A DNA stretch of 64,000 bases from Zygnema cylindricum (GCA_037447655.1 JBBHKE010001950.1:118332-182331); one strand, 5' to 3'. Shown: positions 1-12,060, counted from the first letter of the stretch. Made by a program: numbers and translations. Notes: a model not told the origin generated them from the letters alone.

Positions 1-750
1 GCTATGAACTCACTTAGGGAAGTAGGAAACAGCTGGGAAGATACAGGGGTTAGGTGATGAGGAAAAACGTGTTTAGGAGAAACATTTGAATTATGTGGTT
101 AAATAGTGTTTGGCTGTACACAGCAAGAGGGCGAGTGGAGAGGAGATGGAGGAGATAACATTTCTCTTAGGAAACTTTGGGAAAGAAAAAGCGAGATGGG
201 TGGAGGGAGGGGGAGGGAGAGGGAGGGGATAAACAGAGAGGAAGGGTGAGGGAGGCCGAGGGAGAGAGAAGGGAGGGAGCGGTTGAGGCAATGGGAGAGG
301 GAGTGAGGGAGAGAGCGAGTGGGAGAGGGAGAGAGAGGGAGAGATGTGGGACCGAGGGAGAGAGAGTAAGCGGGAGTGTGAGATAAAAAGAAAGGGTTTC
401 AAAGGATTCTCTTTACAATAGAGGAGGTAGAGGAGAGGTGAGCGGGAGAACGACACATGTCGGTTTGTGATAAATTGGTGTATTAAGTTTACAAAGAGGA
501 TTTGTGCAAAAAGGAGTAGTGGATTGGGGACATAGAAGGGTCGACAAAGGATGAAGGGATTCACTCAAGTATCGATGGCGAGAGTAATGTTGACATTGTG
601 AATGGTTAGGATTTAAAGGGAGAGTGATGATGGAAGAACTTGTTCAACGATCTAAGGGCTGGGGTTGGAAAAATCTCTTTAGGTGTGTAGGAGGGGAAGT
701 GAAAATGAGAGAAATAAAGGGGTGACTAAAAGGGTCCAAGGGTGGTGCAG
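1..750. other. AT-rich sequence with purine tract, no gene seen
   Basis: No coding exon is supported here. Positions about 195-380 are almost pure G and A on the plus strand, which opens long low-complexity frames on both strands; these are compositional artefacts. The first recognisable LRR exon begins at 751, so this may be an intron or the upstream part of that locus. Confidence 0.6.
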
Positions 751-822
751 ATTGTTAGGCGAATTGGAACTTAAGGGGACCATTGCGCCGGAGATTGGTA
801 ACTTCACACGATTGACATATCT
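751..822 (+). CDS. LRR exon 1 (72 nt)
   Basis: The exon lies between ggtggtgcag and gtaagtt and is 72 nt. In frame it reads one LRR with the core LKGTIAPEIGNFTRLTYL. 'PEIGNxTxL' is typical of the first repeats of plant LRR receptors, so this is probably near the start of the repeat domain. The immediately preceding sequence is open but I could not define an upstream N-terminal exon. Confidence 0.65.
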
Positions 823-1397
823 GTAAGTTAAAAGCAGAGAGAGGTTTGGCATCTTGAGTGGGAAAAATTATAGAAATGCAAATGAAACATGGGAAAAATA
901 GTGTACATCTTATCTGGTCTTCTTGTTTATTGCAATGGAAGGGGGGGAGGAAAGGCCTAGAGTTGAAGGGAGAGTTGTTAATTTTGTGGTTTGATTGTTT
1001 TCGAGGTCTTCTTCTTCCCTTGAAGGAAATAAACTTCCAAATTTCTAGAGATGTGCTTGCTTTAAAAAGGCAATGGAGACTGAGCCTTTGATTAGAAGAA
1101 TCCATTCTTAGCATATAAATCTTGCAAAAGTTTGTCAATATTTTGCTCCTCCACTTTAGCATTGGAAAAGGGAGGATGAGTATAGGTGGGGTTTATCTTA
1201 GGGAGTAACACCTAAAAAATGAGTTAACATTAGGCTAAAAAATGAGTTGTTACGATTCCGCTAGGTTTGTAAAGAAAAAACATTTAATGTGTTTTGTTAT
1301 TTTCTTGAGTAAAGCAGTCCATCCAAATCACATTGATCAAATTTACAAGTGCAATGTTGGAAATCATTCAATTATACGTATATCCTTGGTTTCACAG

Positions 1398-1469
1398 AGG
1401 TCTATATACCAACGAGTTTAGTGGAAGCATTCCATCATCCATTGGTCGACTAAAAACCCTTGAACATTT
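1398..1469 (+). CDS. LRR exon 2 (72 nt)
   Basis: Acceptor ttcacag and donor gtaaga bound a 72-nt open exon reading LYTNEFSGSIPSSIGRLKTL. Its phase joins correctly to the exon at 751-822. The following intron starts with a stretch (atggttatg... catcaaaa) that recurs after the later LRR exons. Confidence 0.7.
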
Positions 1470-2094
1470 GTAAGACCCCTGGCACAATGGTTATGTTATG
1501 CATCAAAATGGTAAAATGGTGTGTTGTATTGAAAATGGTTATAGTTTTTTGTTGGAGGTTGCATCACATCGTGTGTATATATGTTTTTCATTTGAAAATG
1601 CAAGTTCAATTTCTCAATTATTCAAGTGTTTTTTGTTTGCAAATGTCTAATTTGGATTTCAACCCTAAATAATTTGTTTTTTTTTCCATTTTTTTATGTG
1701 TCCATAATTTGTTTATTTTTAGCAAGGAGGGAAAGGCTACTTTATCTTTTGGTTTTTATTCTTCCACAAATAGGGTTTTCTTTGTTTTGAGTTGTATTTT
1801 ACTTTTTTGAAGTTCCCAATTATTATTTCATTTTTGTTCATATTTGAGAAAGTTCGATTGTGGAAATATAAGTCACGTGATTGAGGATGAGGGCACATGA
1901 GAGGGAAGGGATTGCAAAATGAAGTGATGTTGTGTGGAAACATTGTGTTTTGCAACCGTGTACATTTATTTCAGTTCTTCAGCACTTTTTTTTCTTAAAT
2001 TGGTTTTGTCGATTATTTTTATAGTTACTTTTTCATTTCGATTATGATGGTTTTGTCGATAATTTTTATCGTTTCTTTTTTATTTCGATTATAG

Positions 2095-2324
2095 ATCTGG
2101 ATTCATTTGGAAATGCTCACGATACGATAAGGCAGTTTCGTGTCATCAATAGTGTCGAGCCTGCGGTCATAATACGTCATGCCTGCACAGCTGGAACCAA
2201 TGGAAAAATCTATGATGCTTCAAGTGAAGGGACATGTAAATTGTTAAACTACCTGAATGTCGTTCACCCACACTATAATGGACGAAACTTTAGAAAGGCA
2301 CCCTACGTGTCTATCTCTCTCTAG
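2095..2324 (+). other. Possible unidentified exon-like open stretch
   Basis: After an acceptor-like ttatag there are 76 open codons ending at TAG 2322-2324. It has no ATG at its start, no low-complexity bias, and includes the segment RHACTAGTNGKIYDASSEG. I do not recognise a family. It could be a terminal exon or a captured gene piece in an LRR intron, or it could be chance. Confidence 0.25.
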
Positions 2325-4017
2325 AGTCACCACACTGGATTCTCTCCAAACATCGCAACAACGAACAAGTCTCAAACGTTGGAAGAAAAGATTAATATAG
2401 TACCACATCTCCGCTTAGTTAGGACAGTATATTAAGAACTATAACTGGTTTGAATGTTATCTAAAATGGGGACACATGAAGAAAAAATGTAAAAATGGTT
2501 AAGCATCTTTTGAAATGACTCTCGCTCATTTTTTATTATCACTTAAATACCGATTCATAAGAAAATATCACGATCTAATATAGGAAACTAAAAATAGACA
2601 TAAAAGATAGGCGGATTTGGAAACTTTAACGTGTCAAAATCAAATCCGTCGAATCTTGACCTATCATGAGAGGTTTCACAGGAAGTCCGACTTAAAGCAC
2701 AAACCCCACGCAGATTCCAGGTCCAATACTGTGCTGACTCACCACAAGCAGCAAATCTGTCTCTTCCTCTATCCTCAAATGCAATCATCCCCACCCAAAG
2801 TGCACTTGTTGCCAAACACAACACTAATGAAATAAATCAATGCACATCCCCGAATAGCAAAGAAATACGGCAAAGGAAGGTAGGTGAATTGGAGTCGTTT
2901 TAATAAAATAGGTTAAACCATAAGAGATTGTAGAGACAACGTATTTTGCTTGTCATTCCCAAAACTGTATATTTCTGAAAATCTAACCTTCAACCTAGAA
3001 TGAGTACCTTCAAGCAACTTGACACAAAAGAATAAATTTGGACAAATTTGTGGACTAAGACTATAGCCTAAAAATGATACAACTTAGGGTATGCAGACTT
3101 TCCACCTTGGCAAATCGGCAAGTTAAAATGTGTAAAGGTTACACAAACAAGTCAACAATTATAGCCCCATTGAGTTTATCGAATAAAGTCTTGCGAATGA
3201 TGTGTTAAATAATTACCTCAACCCCTCATCTCGTGTCACATGGATGAACTCGTCACACAGGTAGAGTCCCAATTTACAATCCCAAATTGTCGTGTTTAGC
3301 AAATCTTTTTTTTTTACTAACGAGTCCTCATTGCCTTATGCAAAGGGCCATGGTGGGAAGCTTCCCAAAATCATTTTAAAAATGGAAATGGACCTCGATG
3401 GAAATCACCCGACAAGCAAAGTGCTTTACATTAGATGTTGTCTCTAGAGTTGAATTCATCATTTATCATTTGGACAGGTTTTTTAGGGTTTTAGGGTTTT
3501 TTACTCTCAGTTTGGACTAGCGAATGTGATATCATGACGTTTCACATTCATCTTTCGACTGAAAGGATTTGCAACATTGCTTTTCCCAAAACGGTATTTC
3601 ACAACTTAAAATGGGAACGTTGGAGAAACTCAGCCACTTGACCTGGCAACGAGATAGTTTGTTTTATTGTAAACATGTAATTAAAATATATAGTACTATG
3701 TTGTGTGTGTTATCTATAATATCAGCTAGTTTTTGCTGTTGAATTCTTAAAATTTATTTTGGTCCAAAAGGTAAGATGATGGCATGTAATCTTGTGTTAT
3801 AGATTTCACTTTGTAAAGGGGCGCTGGCAAGCTGCCATGTACAACACCGATCATTTCAAGATTATGTATATCAACTTTTTTAAGTGACGAAAACCTTTCC
3901 GACGTTTTTATTAAGAATTCTTGCTCATTTATTTTGGCTCATTTATCTCTCAATTTCTACTAACTGATATTCATTTAAGGTAGTGACTAGGGGGATGGGA
4001 ATGCTTGGTGGTTACAG
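2325..4017. other. LRR intron sequence, no gene seen
   Basis: AT-rich sequence without a supported exon. Short reading frames on both strands near 2590-2830 overlap each other and resemble nothing known to me. Two plant-telomere-like TTTAGGG units at about 3482-3500 are too few to mean an interstitial telomere array. Confidence 0.5.
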
Positions 4018-4088
4018 ATATCTGTTTCAAAACAAATTGAGTGGAAGCATTCCATCGTCCATCGGTAACTCACATCTCTTAAATACGC
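4018..4088 (+). pseudogene. LRR exon 3, one base short (71 nt)
   Basis: Following ggttacag the exon reads YLFQNKLSGSIPSSIGN and ends at a GTAAGG donor, but it is 71 nt where the sister exons are 72 nt. Joining it to the neighbours shifts the frame. A one-base deletion close to the donor (sequence aatacgc|gtaag) is the simplest explanation. Confidence 0.65.
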
Positions 4089-4993
4089 GTAAGGCATATG
4101 ACACCATGATTATGTTTCACATCAACAGCATGCTCAAAACGGTTTTTTTGTTATAGCAAAAGATATTCCACCAAATTGTAGGTTGTCGAGACTTCTGTTG
4201 TTGATAAGGCAACATTAGGGTTGGAAGCAAATGAACTGACATTCTCGGTTCACTCGGTAAGCGCGGGAAAATCTCAAATTATTTTTGACTTAGGCTTTAG
4301 ACACAAACAAAGTATCCACTTTATTTGGACGTAGACTTTCATTTTATGTCGTACCGCTTGGTGAACCAATGAAAACGCATTATTTCACCGACGCCATTAC
4401 GAACAATTTTGCACGTGTGAGGAAAAAAATTGTGGCTGTCCGCGAACGCAATATTGGACGGCCGTACGATGTTGGAATCAATATTACGCTCCTGGCGAAA
4501 CTAAGTCTGTTCACAACAAATATTTTGGTCAAAATTTTGTTTTTGCAACGGTAGGGAAGTCGATTCTGACACTTGAGAGGGGAAATCAAATTTTATATTA
4601 AGTTATTTGAAAAGATGCGATCGGTTCAATTACGGCTCGAAGTCATCAGCTTTTCAGTCGGGTCGTTCTATTTCCAATTTTAGTGTTGATGTAATGATTA
4701 TTTATTTTTTGTTTGAACGCCTTTTGTTATTGGATTTTTAACCGAATTATTACTAAAAGCGTTTTGTTTATGGAGGAGGAGAAAGGGAAATAACGCAATA
4801 TTATATTTTTATGCTTTTATCGGGGATATTTGTGGTTTTATTTTTCATGAATTGTGACTTAATTGTCAAATCAATCCCTATTATCCATATTTTGTTTAAA
4901 TTTTGTGAATTTTAGTTTATAAAATGACGTGGAGCAAAAAAGGGGGGGGAGGGGGGGTGGGTTTTCAAAACGAAAACAAAGTCGTAAGCAAGG
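4089..4993. other. LRR intron left of retrotransposon element 1
   Basis: Intron sequence with the same beginning as the other LRR introns (gtaag, then a ttatg stretch and a 'ttccacca' motif). A G-homopolymer-rich stretch (about 4937-4962) lies just before the element. No gene is supported; overlapping frames at 4369-4589 exist on both strands without any recognisable motif. Confidence 0.5.
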
Positions 4994-5608
4994 TGTTGAT
5001 TTTATAGGCGCTTTTGGGCAATATCGATTTCGCCGATTTTGTGTGACCGATGTCACATCATGGATCAGTATTTTGTACGGACAGGCGTCAGGATTGGGAC
5101 GATGTGGAGATGCACGATTTCAACAATCATGCAGTTGTATATAGTCAGGTTCATATGAACAAGCATGTGTAGACATCACTTCATTGAACCACATTAGAGA
5201 GTGCTTTATTCACATAGATAGCATTAGAATACAAATAACACTCATAAGAGAAAAGATAGATACCCTTCATCCATTAATGCAAGAAAAGCAATTCAAACAT
5301 AGTCAAGTAAGACAAGGAATAGAATTTGGCTTTATTAGAGAAAGTCTTTTGTAACACATTGTCCTGAGTGGACCATTTATTAAAGCTACGGCTTCCTTAC
5401 AATTCTATTCTGTCTCTTTGCCTAATTTATCTGTTTGCTAATTATATCCCTCCCTAATCTTTCCTATCTAACCTGTCTAAATATTCAGTGACTCCCTAAG
5501 CCCCTCCGTGTGTATTGACCTGTGGCCAGTCTAAGCTATTTGTGGCTAAGGGAATCCCTTCCTGTTAGCTCGGATCCTGTTAGCTCGGATGACTGACCTA
5601 GAGCGACA
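4994..5608 (+). repeat. Element 1 left LTR (615 bp)
   Basis: Direct repeat of 9910-10507. It is 17 bp longer, mainly because 'ttagctcggat' is duplicated near 5566-5590, plus a 2-bp insertion near 5340. The sequence right after it (from 5609, ggttatgggcccacc) is where a primer-binding site is expected, but it does not match the common plant initiator-Met site and I do not assign a tRNA. Confidence 0.85.
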
Positions 5609-7289
5609 GGTTATGGGCCCACCCCTATGGGGCCCAAAGGAGTTCGGAATTTTGGAACACAATAGCAGCGTCCATCCCGAAACAACCGTAAGTAGAGGAG
5701 GAGAACTGGGTAGATCTGCAACGAAAACACCAAGAGAAGGTGCATCAGGTCAAACCCACACATTGGATGCGAGTGAAAGGGGGGCCGTGGAAAATAGTTT
5801 CCAAGGGCTTAGGGAAAAGCTAGACAAGACACCCGAGAAAACAACCATGGCAGAAAGAACTAGACTGCTACGGAGACTCTCACAAACACCATGCGATGAA
5901 ATGATGTCAATGTCAGAAAACATTTCCCACTACTCAGAAAACTTAGCCATGGTAGAATCAGCAGAAATTAACCTTCCTACACAAACGAAAATCTCAATGT
6001 TTTTCATGTCACTTCCCCATAGATTTGAACCGGTTCTCACCTCATTAGAGAGCCTTAGATGGGAGGAGTCAAATTGGGAGGACGTGGTTAAGATGCTAAT
6101 CGCCACAGTAGGCTCCACCGAGGTGGTGATGCCCGAAAACGACTCCGAGATTGAGCCTGGCATCAAGGAGAAGAGTGGTCAGAAGTCTGATCAAGTAGGT
6201 GATAGGGTAGAGACCAAGGAAACAAGTCAGAACCCAAGTCACAATGATTCTGCATGCAATGCAAGCATCCAGATCACAAGCGGAGATGATCAAAGCAGAG
6301 AGGGGACAGGTAGATCAGATGACGGCAAAAGAGAGGATAACCCAGAAAGAAAGACCTCCCATGACCTCATCAAAGACCACACCCCATACTGCGTCATGAT
6401 CCTGAACGCAAGTCTCTTTCCAACTGATGCCACAGAAGGAGAAGGTCAGCCAATATGGAAGAAAGGAGGAAAGCAGGAACTTACCAAGTTTGGGGAGCCA
6501 TCCGAGGAGATTCGCCGAGAGAAACGGCAAAGACAAACTAACACAATTTCCTCCATGCAGGATCCCCAAGAGGAGTCGCCAAGGCACTTTGCCGCACGCA
6601 ACGTCTACACATCTGCAGATCTTGAAGTTCGAAGCACCAAGCGATGGGACGTCATCCTGCCAAAGACAAAGGAAGCAGTCAAAAAAGACAAGGAAGCGGC
6701 CAGAAAGGACAACAAGGACGACAACGAAGTTCAGATCCCTCACGCAGAGAACAGAAGCAACAAACAGGCGTGCTACGCGGTTAGATCAAGAAAGGTTGCA
6801 ATGACAACAACAGGGAACAATCAGGGCTCATGCAAGACGAGCACCAACGGCTCAAAGATGAGCACACACAAAAACAGAGACGGCAAAATGCAGGAACTTT
6901 CACGTCAAAGTGAGACAACCAAGAGTCTCTCACCTCAGGAGGACATCAGTGGGAGATCTTACCAAAAAGGAGTTGAAAGTCAGATGTTGCAAAAAGACAC
7001 CACGCTTCATGTGTCACTGGATGGCATCACATCGAGTAGTTTCGCATCTGAATGGTTGGAATCCACGACAAAGGAAATCTGCAGAGAGATCACAAAGAGT
7101 GCTCCAAATCAAATAAGCACTCTATCATCAACAATCCGCAAGGAGGACGAAACAAACGTCCTGCGAAAAAACGCCACAATTATCGTCAGTCACGCAAAGC
7201 AAAGGGAGACAGATTGCACACTAACCATGCATGTTGATACAGGAAATCAAGCGACAAAGGACTATAGCACCAGCGAACAAGAAGTTTAA
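5589..7289 (+). CDS. Gag-like polyprotein of element 1
   Basis: A 566-codon ORF whose first ATG lies inside the last 20 bp of the left LTR. Residues about 95-175 look like the capsid-type region of Copia Gag proteins (MSMSENISHYSENLA, then FFMSLPHRFEPVLTSLE). The remainder is highly charged, rich in Lys, Glu, Ser and Thr, and I see no CCHC zinc knuckle. It would form the particle shell if expressed. The ORF is the only long intact frame of the element and is followed by broken frames. The start could be a later ATG, for example near residue 87. The Gag assignment rests on weak resemblance. Confidence 0.55.
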   Translation: MTDLERQVMGPPLWGPKEFGILEHNSSVHPETTVSRGGELGRSATKTPREGASGQTHTLDASERGAVENSFQGLREKLDKTPEKTTMAERTRLLRRLSQTPCDEMMSMSENISHYSENLAMVESAEINLPTQTKISMFFMSLPHRFEPVLTSLESLRWEESNWEDVVKMLIATVGSTEVVMPENDSEIEPGIKEKSGQKSDQVGDRVETKETSQNPSHNDSACNASIQITSGDDQSREGTGRSDDGKREDNPERKTSHDLIKDHTPYCVMILNASLFPTDATEGEGQPIWKKGGKQELTKFGEPSEEIRREKRQRQTNTISSMQDPQEESPRHFAARNVYTSADLEVRSTKRWDVILPKTKEAVKKDKEAARKDNKDDNEVQIPHAENRSNKQACYAVRSRKVAMTTTGNNQGSCKTSTNGSKMSTHKNRDGKMQELSRQSETTKSLSPQEDISGRSYQKGVESQMLQKDTTLHVSLDGITSSSFASEWLESTTKEICREITKSAPNQISTLSSTIRKEDETNVLRKNATIIVSHAKQRETDCTLTMHVDTGNQATKDYSTSEQEV

Positions 7290-9900
7290 AATATTGCAGG
7301 TGTACGAGACACGACATCAACAAACGGATGGAATCAAATGCATGTCAAAGAGGAAGAAAAAAGGGAAGGAGACTCAAAACCATACCTTAAGAATCCTGAA
7401 AAAACGAGAGGCAATCCCAAGCGAGATGACAATAGAGGTGGCAGTAGAGAGAGAACTAGAAACACTCTCTCAGTCATTGTCGGACTAGGTAGCACGGACA
7501 AGGTAGCACGGACAGTGTCCTAGAAACTAGCTCTAATGACAAGATAGTGTAAAACCTGCATAGAGAGAGGGAGATCAAAAATTAGTTTTATGATAGTAAA
7601 ACTCATGCAGAAAGTGGAAAAGTGGCAGAAGAACCTGAAGGTAGCAAACCACATGCTCGAAATCTCACAAAAACCAATAGTCTAGGGAACTTAGACAACG
7701 GAAGCATTGGTGAGCCAGGGGTAGAGAGAGGACAGGAAAAGGAAGAAAAACATTCTATAGAAAAGAAGATGCAAAACAGCGGGAGAAAGGAGAAAGAATC
7801 AAAAGTTAAAGAGGTGAACTTACTAAGTTGCAGGTACACCATGAGAAGTACAGGCGACACGATCAGCTGGAGTCACCGCCATCATTCTCCAATTCCCACC
7901 TCCATCGATGGGAGGAATATTGCTTCGGTATCCGAAATTCAGAAAAACCTGTCAGAAATGCCACAAAAGAAACAAAGAAAAGTTAGTAAGCCGGCGACGT
8001 TAGTGTCAACTTTGACACAAAAGCCGAAGGGAAACAAAGAGGATCAACAAGGACTCAAGCACGAGTCAGATCAAAGGAGCAAAGAAAATTTGAACAGCTC
8101 AGAAAATCATGGAACATTTACATCACACGGTGAGAAAAATGTCCCAGATGCGGCAATTTGTGTCTTACCTCAAGCATGGAGGACACGGCCAAATGAGATG
8201 GAGAGCGAAAAGAAACCAGTTGGCTCTCCTAACGCCTCATCCCTTGGAGACGGAGAAGGTGGACCTGCAAAAATAAGTCCACAGGTGACATTAGATGTAA
8301 AAAACAGGAAATCCAAAAATCTGCCACAACTCATTCAAGTGGAGAAGATTGGAGATCAAAAGGACTTCAAAAAGACTCCTAGCATATATTTTTTGCATGC
8401 GAAAGGACGAAATAGTGGGAGCAATCAAAGGAGAAAACTGGCCGAAAAATTACCTTACAGTTCGGCAAAAGTGGGAGATTTCGGATATCCTCCACCTGAG
8501 AGAAATCCACCGAGTTCACCACCAAATCTGCGAGCAAGGAAACCCAGATGTTAGAGGAGGTGAAAGTGGATAGAGGAATATTGAAATACAGGTCGTTTAG
8601 AGATGCGTTGCTAGGAAATTCTATGGAAACATAAACAATTCAGCAAGCAGCCAAGGAAGGAGTAAGTTACACTCACCTTGAGGAGGAAGAAAATCTGGAG
8701 GCTCTGATTCATCCACATTCAAGAACATGCACCAAGCAGGTGCAGATGGAGCGTCCAGCCATAAAGATCGCAGAGGAACGCGTGGAGGAGAAAGAGGAAG
8801 AAATCTTAACCCTAATTCCTAACCCTACCTTAATGTCCATTTTCAGCCTGCAGATTGCCAAAAATCAGATTGGAGGACAGGCGACAACTTCAACAGGAAA
8901 GAATGGAAGGAAAAGAGGAGTGGTAGCTTCAGCAAGGAAGCTTAAGGAAAGGAGGAAAGCACGAAAGGAAACGCTAAAGAGAGAAGGCGAACTTAGAGAG
9001 GAGGAGAGGGGCGAACAAGCAGCTGACAAAGAAAAATTCAGAAAATTGTTCACAACGTAGAAAAGTTGGCATAAGTACAATTGAAGCCAACTCAAAGGAC
9101 GATTTCGTACTCATTGATGGTACCTTCCCTAAATCGCGGCGAAGGCACACGATCGAATTCGAACCCTCATTCACGACCCTCGATCTAAATCTAAGTGAAC
9201 AGTCTCGGTCAAATGAGACTTCGCCATATGCGCCGCCGGAAACGCATACGACGTCACGACATCAAAGTTTTTTATTTGTGGGCGACGGCATATTGGGCGA
9301 CAAGTCACACGTGAAACGTAGGATTGGCGAAAACCGTGCGACGTTAAAATCCGCAATCGCAATTCACACCATTGAACCGAAATCAAGGAACAGCGAGCGC
9401 AGTTCGATTTCACTGACAATTTTCACGCAGGTACATCAAGATGTTTCAACGGACGAGGACCACCCTGAATTATCAACGGTCGAAGACCATCCAGTTGGAG
9501 ACGAACAAGGTACATTCGAGGAGACGTTAAAACCCATGCCGAAATTATCGATTCCACGATCTTGGAAATTTACAAAACCCCGTGGAAAGATCAACGGATA
9601 TAGGAGTCTCGAGCTCACAAATCAAGCGAATGAGCTCCACGTGTTTAATCACGAGGGAATCATATCGGATTCCAAAGTTTACACGGAAAACTTGTCAGCG
9701 TGTGACGAAACAATTTCACATGCGAAAGTGGGAGGAAACTTCGAACCTTCCAAATCTTACGCCGTACAGGTTCACAGTTCGAACGGATACGCGACAATTT
9801 CCACTGGCATGGATGAGTGCGACTTTTTACGAGCAACTTCGAATCGACCCAAAGTTATTTCAAAGGAAACTTTTACGCGAACCCATATCGCCGCAATCTC
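7290..9900 (+). other. Element 1 interior, broken frames without recognisable pol
   Basis: Open stretches at 7622-8554, 8740-9060 and from 9278 into the right LTR are rich in Lys, Glu, Ser and Arg. None carries the His/Cys integrase finger, the DDE core, the RT YxDD box or RNase H motifs. The stretch from 9278 has more balanced codon composition and could be captured foreign sequence, but I do not recognise it. Confidence 0.5.
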
Positions 9901-9909
9901 GAGTGGGAG

Positions 9910-10507
9910 TGTTGATTTTATAGGCGATTTTGGGCAATATCGGTTTCGCCGATTTTGTGCGACCGATGTCACATCATGGATCAGTATTTTGTACAGACAG
10001 GCGTCAGGATTGGGACGATGTGGAGATGCACGATTTCAACAATCATGCAGTTGTATATAGTCAGGTTCATATGAACAAGCATGTGTAGACATCACTTCAT
10101 TGGACCACATTAGAGAGTGCTTTATTCATATAGATAGCATTAGAATACAAATAACACTCATAAGAGAAAAGATAGATACCCTTCATCCATTAATGCAAGA
10201 ATAGCAATTCAAACATAGTCAAGTAAGACAAGGAATAGAATTTGGCTTTATTAGAAAGTCTTTTGTAACACATTGTCCTGAGTGGACCATTTATTAAAGC
10301 TACGACTTCCTTACAATTCTATTCTGTCTCTTTGCCTACTTTATCTGTTTGCTAATTATATCCCTCCCTAATCTTTCCTATCTAACGTGTCTAAATATTT
10401 TGTGACTCCCTAAGCCCCTCCGTGTGTATTGACCTGCGGCCAGTCTAAGCTATCTGTGGCTACGGGAATCCCTTCCCGTTAGCTCGGATGACTGACCCAG
10501 AGCGACA
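9910..10507 (+). repeat. Element 1 right LTR (598 bp)
   Basis: Near-identical direct repeat of 4994-5608, differing by the 17 bp noted there and by scattered substitutions. It ends at GCGACA and is followed by gaagg, which nearly matches the left flank caagg. Confidence 0.85.
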
Positions 10508-10512
10508 GAAGG

Positions 10513-11449
10513 ATCACAATTTTCAAGTGTTTTTTTTTTTCCTTTTCTAATGGAGCAATAATGCACATCTTGATTGGTTTTTCGATTTTTCTTTCCTATA
10601 TATTTTTTCGTATATACATGTATATATTTTTTGAAGATTTGAAATGGAAAATCTATGCAAAGGGAGTGAGAGAAAAACAAAGGGAGGGTGGGTGAGAGAA
10701 AGGTTATAACTACACATGTTTATTGTTCATTTACATATGTAGGTATGAGGGAGAGTTGCTAAAGAGACTTATCATTTGCTTTGTGTTTCCTCTTGTTTTC
10801 CAACGCATTCTACAATATTTTTTCTGCCCTTTTACGTTTCAGATTTTTTTTATTTTGAAGTCCTTGTAACTTGGTTTTCTTGAGGGCATGTGTAAATTTT
10901 ATATAAAAATCGTTTAAATTGCAATGTTTAAGTGTAGAATGTAGGAAAAGGGGAGGAGGTTCAGGGGAAGTGCTATTCGAACAAAAGTGACCCCATGGGG
11001 AAACTCCATTTTATTATATCCTTTGAATGTTCACAATAATTATAATTTTTTGTTTCTTAAGAAAAGAATATTCTAAAGAGGATAATTTTGCATATTGAAG
11101 GTGATAGGGGTTAGGTGTAAAGTCTAAATGTCGATGTTTTATTAACAATTAGAATACAACAAAAGATATCTAAATGTTTTCCATAGGCAAAACGTGACGA
11201 CATACATTACTTCAAAATATTTAAATTCTTGTAACAATTGTTGATACACATGTTTAAGTAAATTTTACAATGGAAATAAATAAATATGTATATGTGCAGT
11301 TATTGAAAAAATTATATAATTTGAGCACTATGTAGTGTAATGATTTAAAAATCTGAGCTAGTTCTACTATTCAATTATGATAAAGGAATTGGTAAAGACA
11401 TGCAATGCAATTTTGTTTCACACATTTCAATTTGTAAAAAAAGGGGATC
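10513..11449. other. LRR intron between the two LTR elements, no gene
   Basis: AT-rich intron. The end of the stretch (cacatttcaatttgtaaaaa near 11421) is also found at about 21041 in another LRR intron, supporting that this belongs to the repeated LRR exon-intron module. Confidence 0.55.
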
Positions 11450-11454
11450 AAATC

Positions 11455-12022
11455 TGTTAGGATATTGTACTGAGCACTTACTTAGCGACGAGATACTCTC
11501 GTAGCTAAAGTAGCGACGACTAGCGACGAAAATTGTCTCGTCGCTAGATATTTGAAGTGACGTAGAAGTTAGCGACGAAGTAGTTTCGTCGCTGGATATT
11601 TGAAGTGACGTAGAAATTAAGTGTTCGTTTCGTTTCACGTATGTTTGAATAGTACTATAGAAGTGACGTGGAAATTGCTTGGTAGTTTCGGTTCACGTAA
11701 GTTCAAGTCGTACCGTGTGATTCAAGTTGGTTCGCGGTTGACTTTCCTAGTCGTACCGTGTTGTTCAAGTCGGTTCAACTTATTGGTCGTGCATTTTACC
11801 ACGTTGATTCCTACGCGTTTCTAGTCGTGTACCTATATATATTAGTTGAGACTTCGTGGTAGAATATCTTTTGGAGGCGTAGCTTGTTAGGGAGGCGTAG
11901 AAAGATCAAAAGTAAAAGGAAGGAAGAAAAGAAGTTGTATTTGCATTGTGCTTAATATATTGAATGTTTTTTGGAGGAACACCATTGTTGTGTGTGTATT
12001 TTATTAGGTTTGTAATCTTTCA
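11455..12022 (+). repeat. Element 2 left LTR
   Basis: Starts TGTTAGGATATTG and ends ...aatctttca. Its first 150 bp contain three short inverted repeats built from agcgacga/tcgtcgct (about 11483-11505, 11521-11546, 11571-11593). A tatatata stretch at about 11834 could serve as the promoter TATA element of the LTR. Confidence 0.93.
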
Positions 12023-12024
12023 AT

Positions 12025-12036
12025 TGGTATCAGAGC
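12025..12036 (+). promoter_or_regulatory. Primer-binding site, initiator Met tRNA
   Basis: TGGTATCAGAGC begins two bases after the left LTR. It is the standard plant Copia primer site complementary to the 3' end of initiator methionine tRNA. Confidence 0.93.
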
Positions 12037-12060
12037 GGGTTACTGGCAACACTTGCGGGT

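Larger units (their letters stand above)
4994..10507 (+). mobile_element. LTR retrotransposon element 1, non-autonomous (no pol seen)
   Basis: Two direct repeats, 4994-5608 and 9910-10507, both begin TGTTGATTTTATAGG and end GCGACA, so each has TG...CA termini. The flanks are caagg on the left and gaagg on the right, a 4/5 match for a 5-bp target duplication. A short purine tract, gagtgggag (9901-9909), precedes the right LTR. The 4.3-kb interior has one long Gag-like ORF and then broken frames; no protease, integrase, RT or RNase H motif was seen. This fits a large non-autonomous LTR derivative that would need pol from another element. Confidence 0.85.

Noticed and set aside
91-564. Long open frame on the minus strand over the first 0.5 kb
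   Set aside because: It follows the purine tract and encodes Ser/Leu/Pro low-complexity sequence only.
3481-3502. Interstitial telomere
   Set aside because: Only two TTTAGGG-like units; not an array.
9278-10060. 260-codon frame running into the right LTR of element 1 as a separate gene
   Set aside because: It ends inside the LTR, starts in the element interior and has no recognisable domain.
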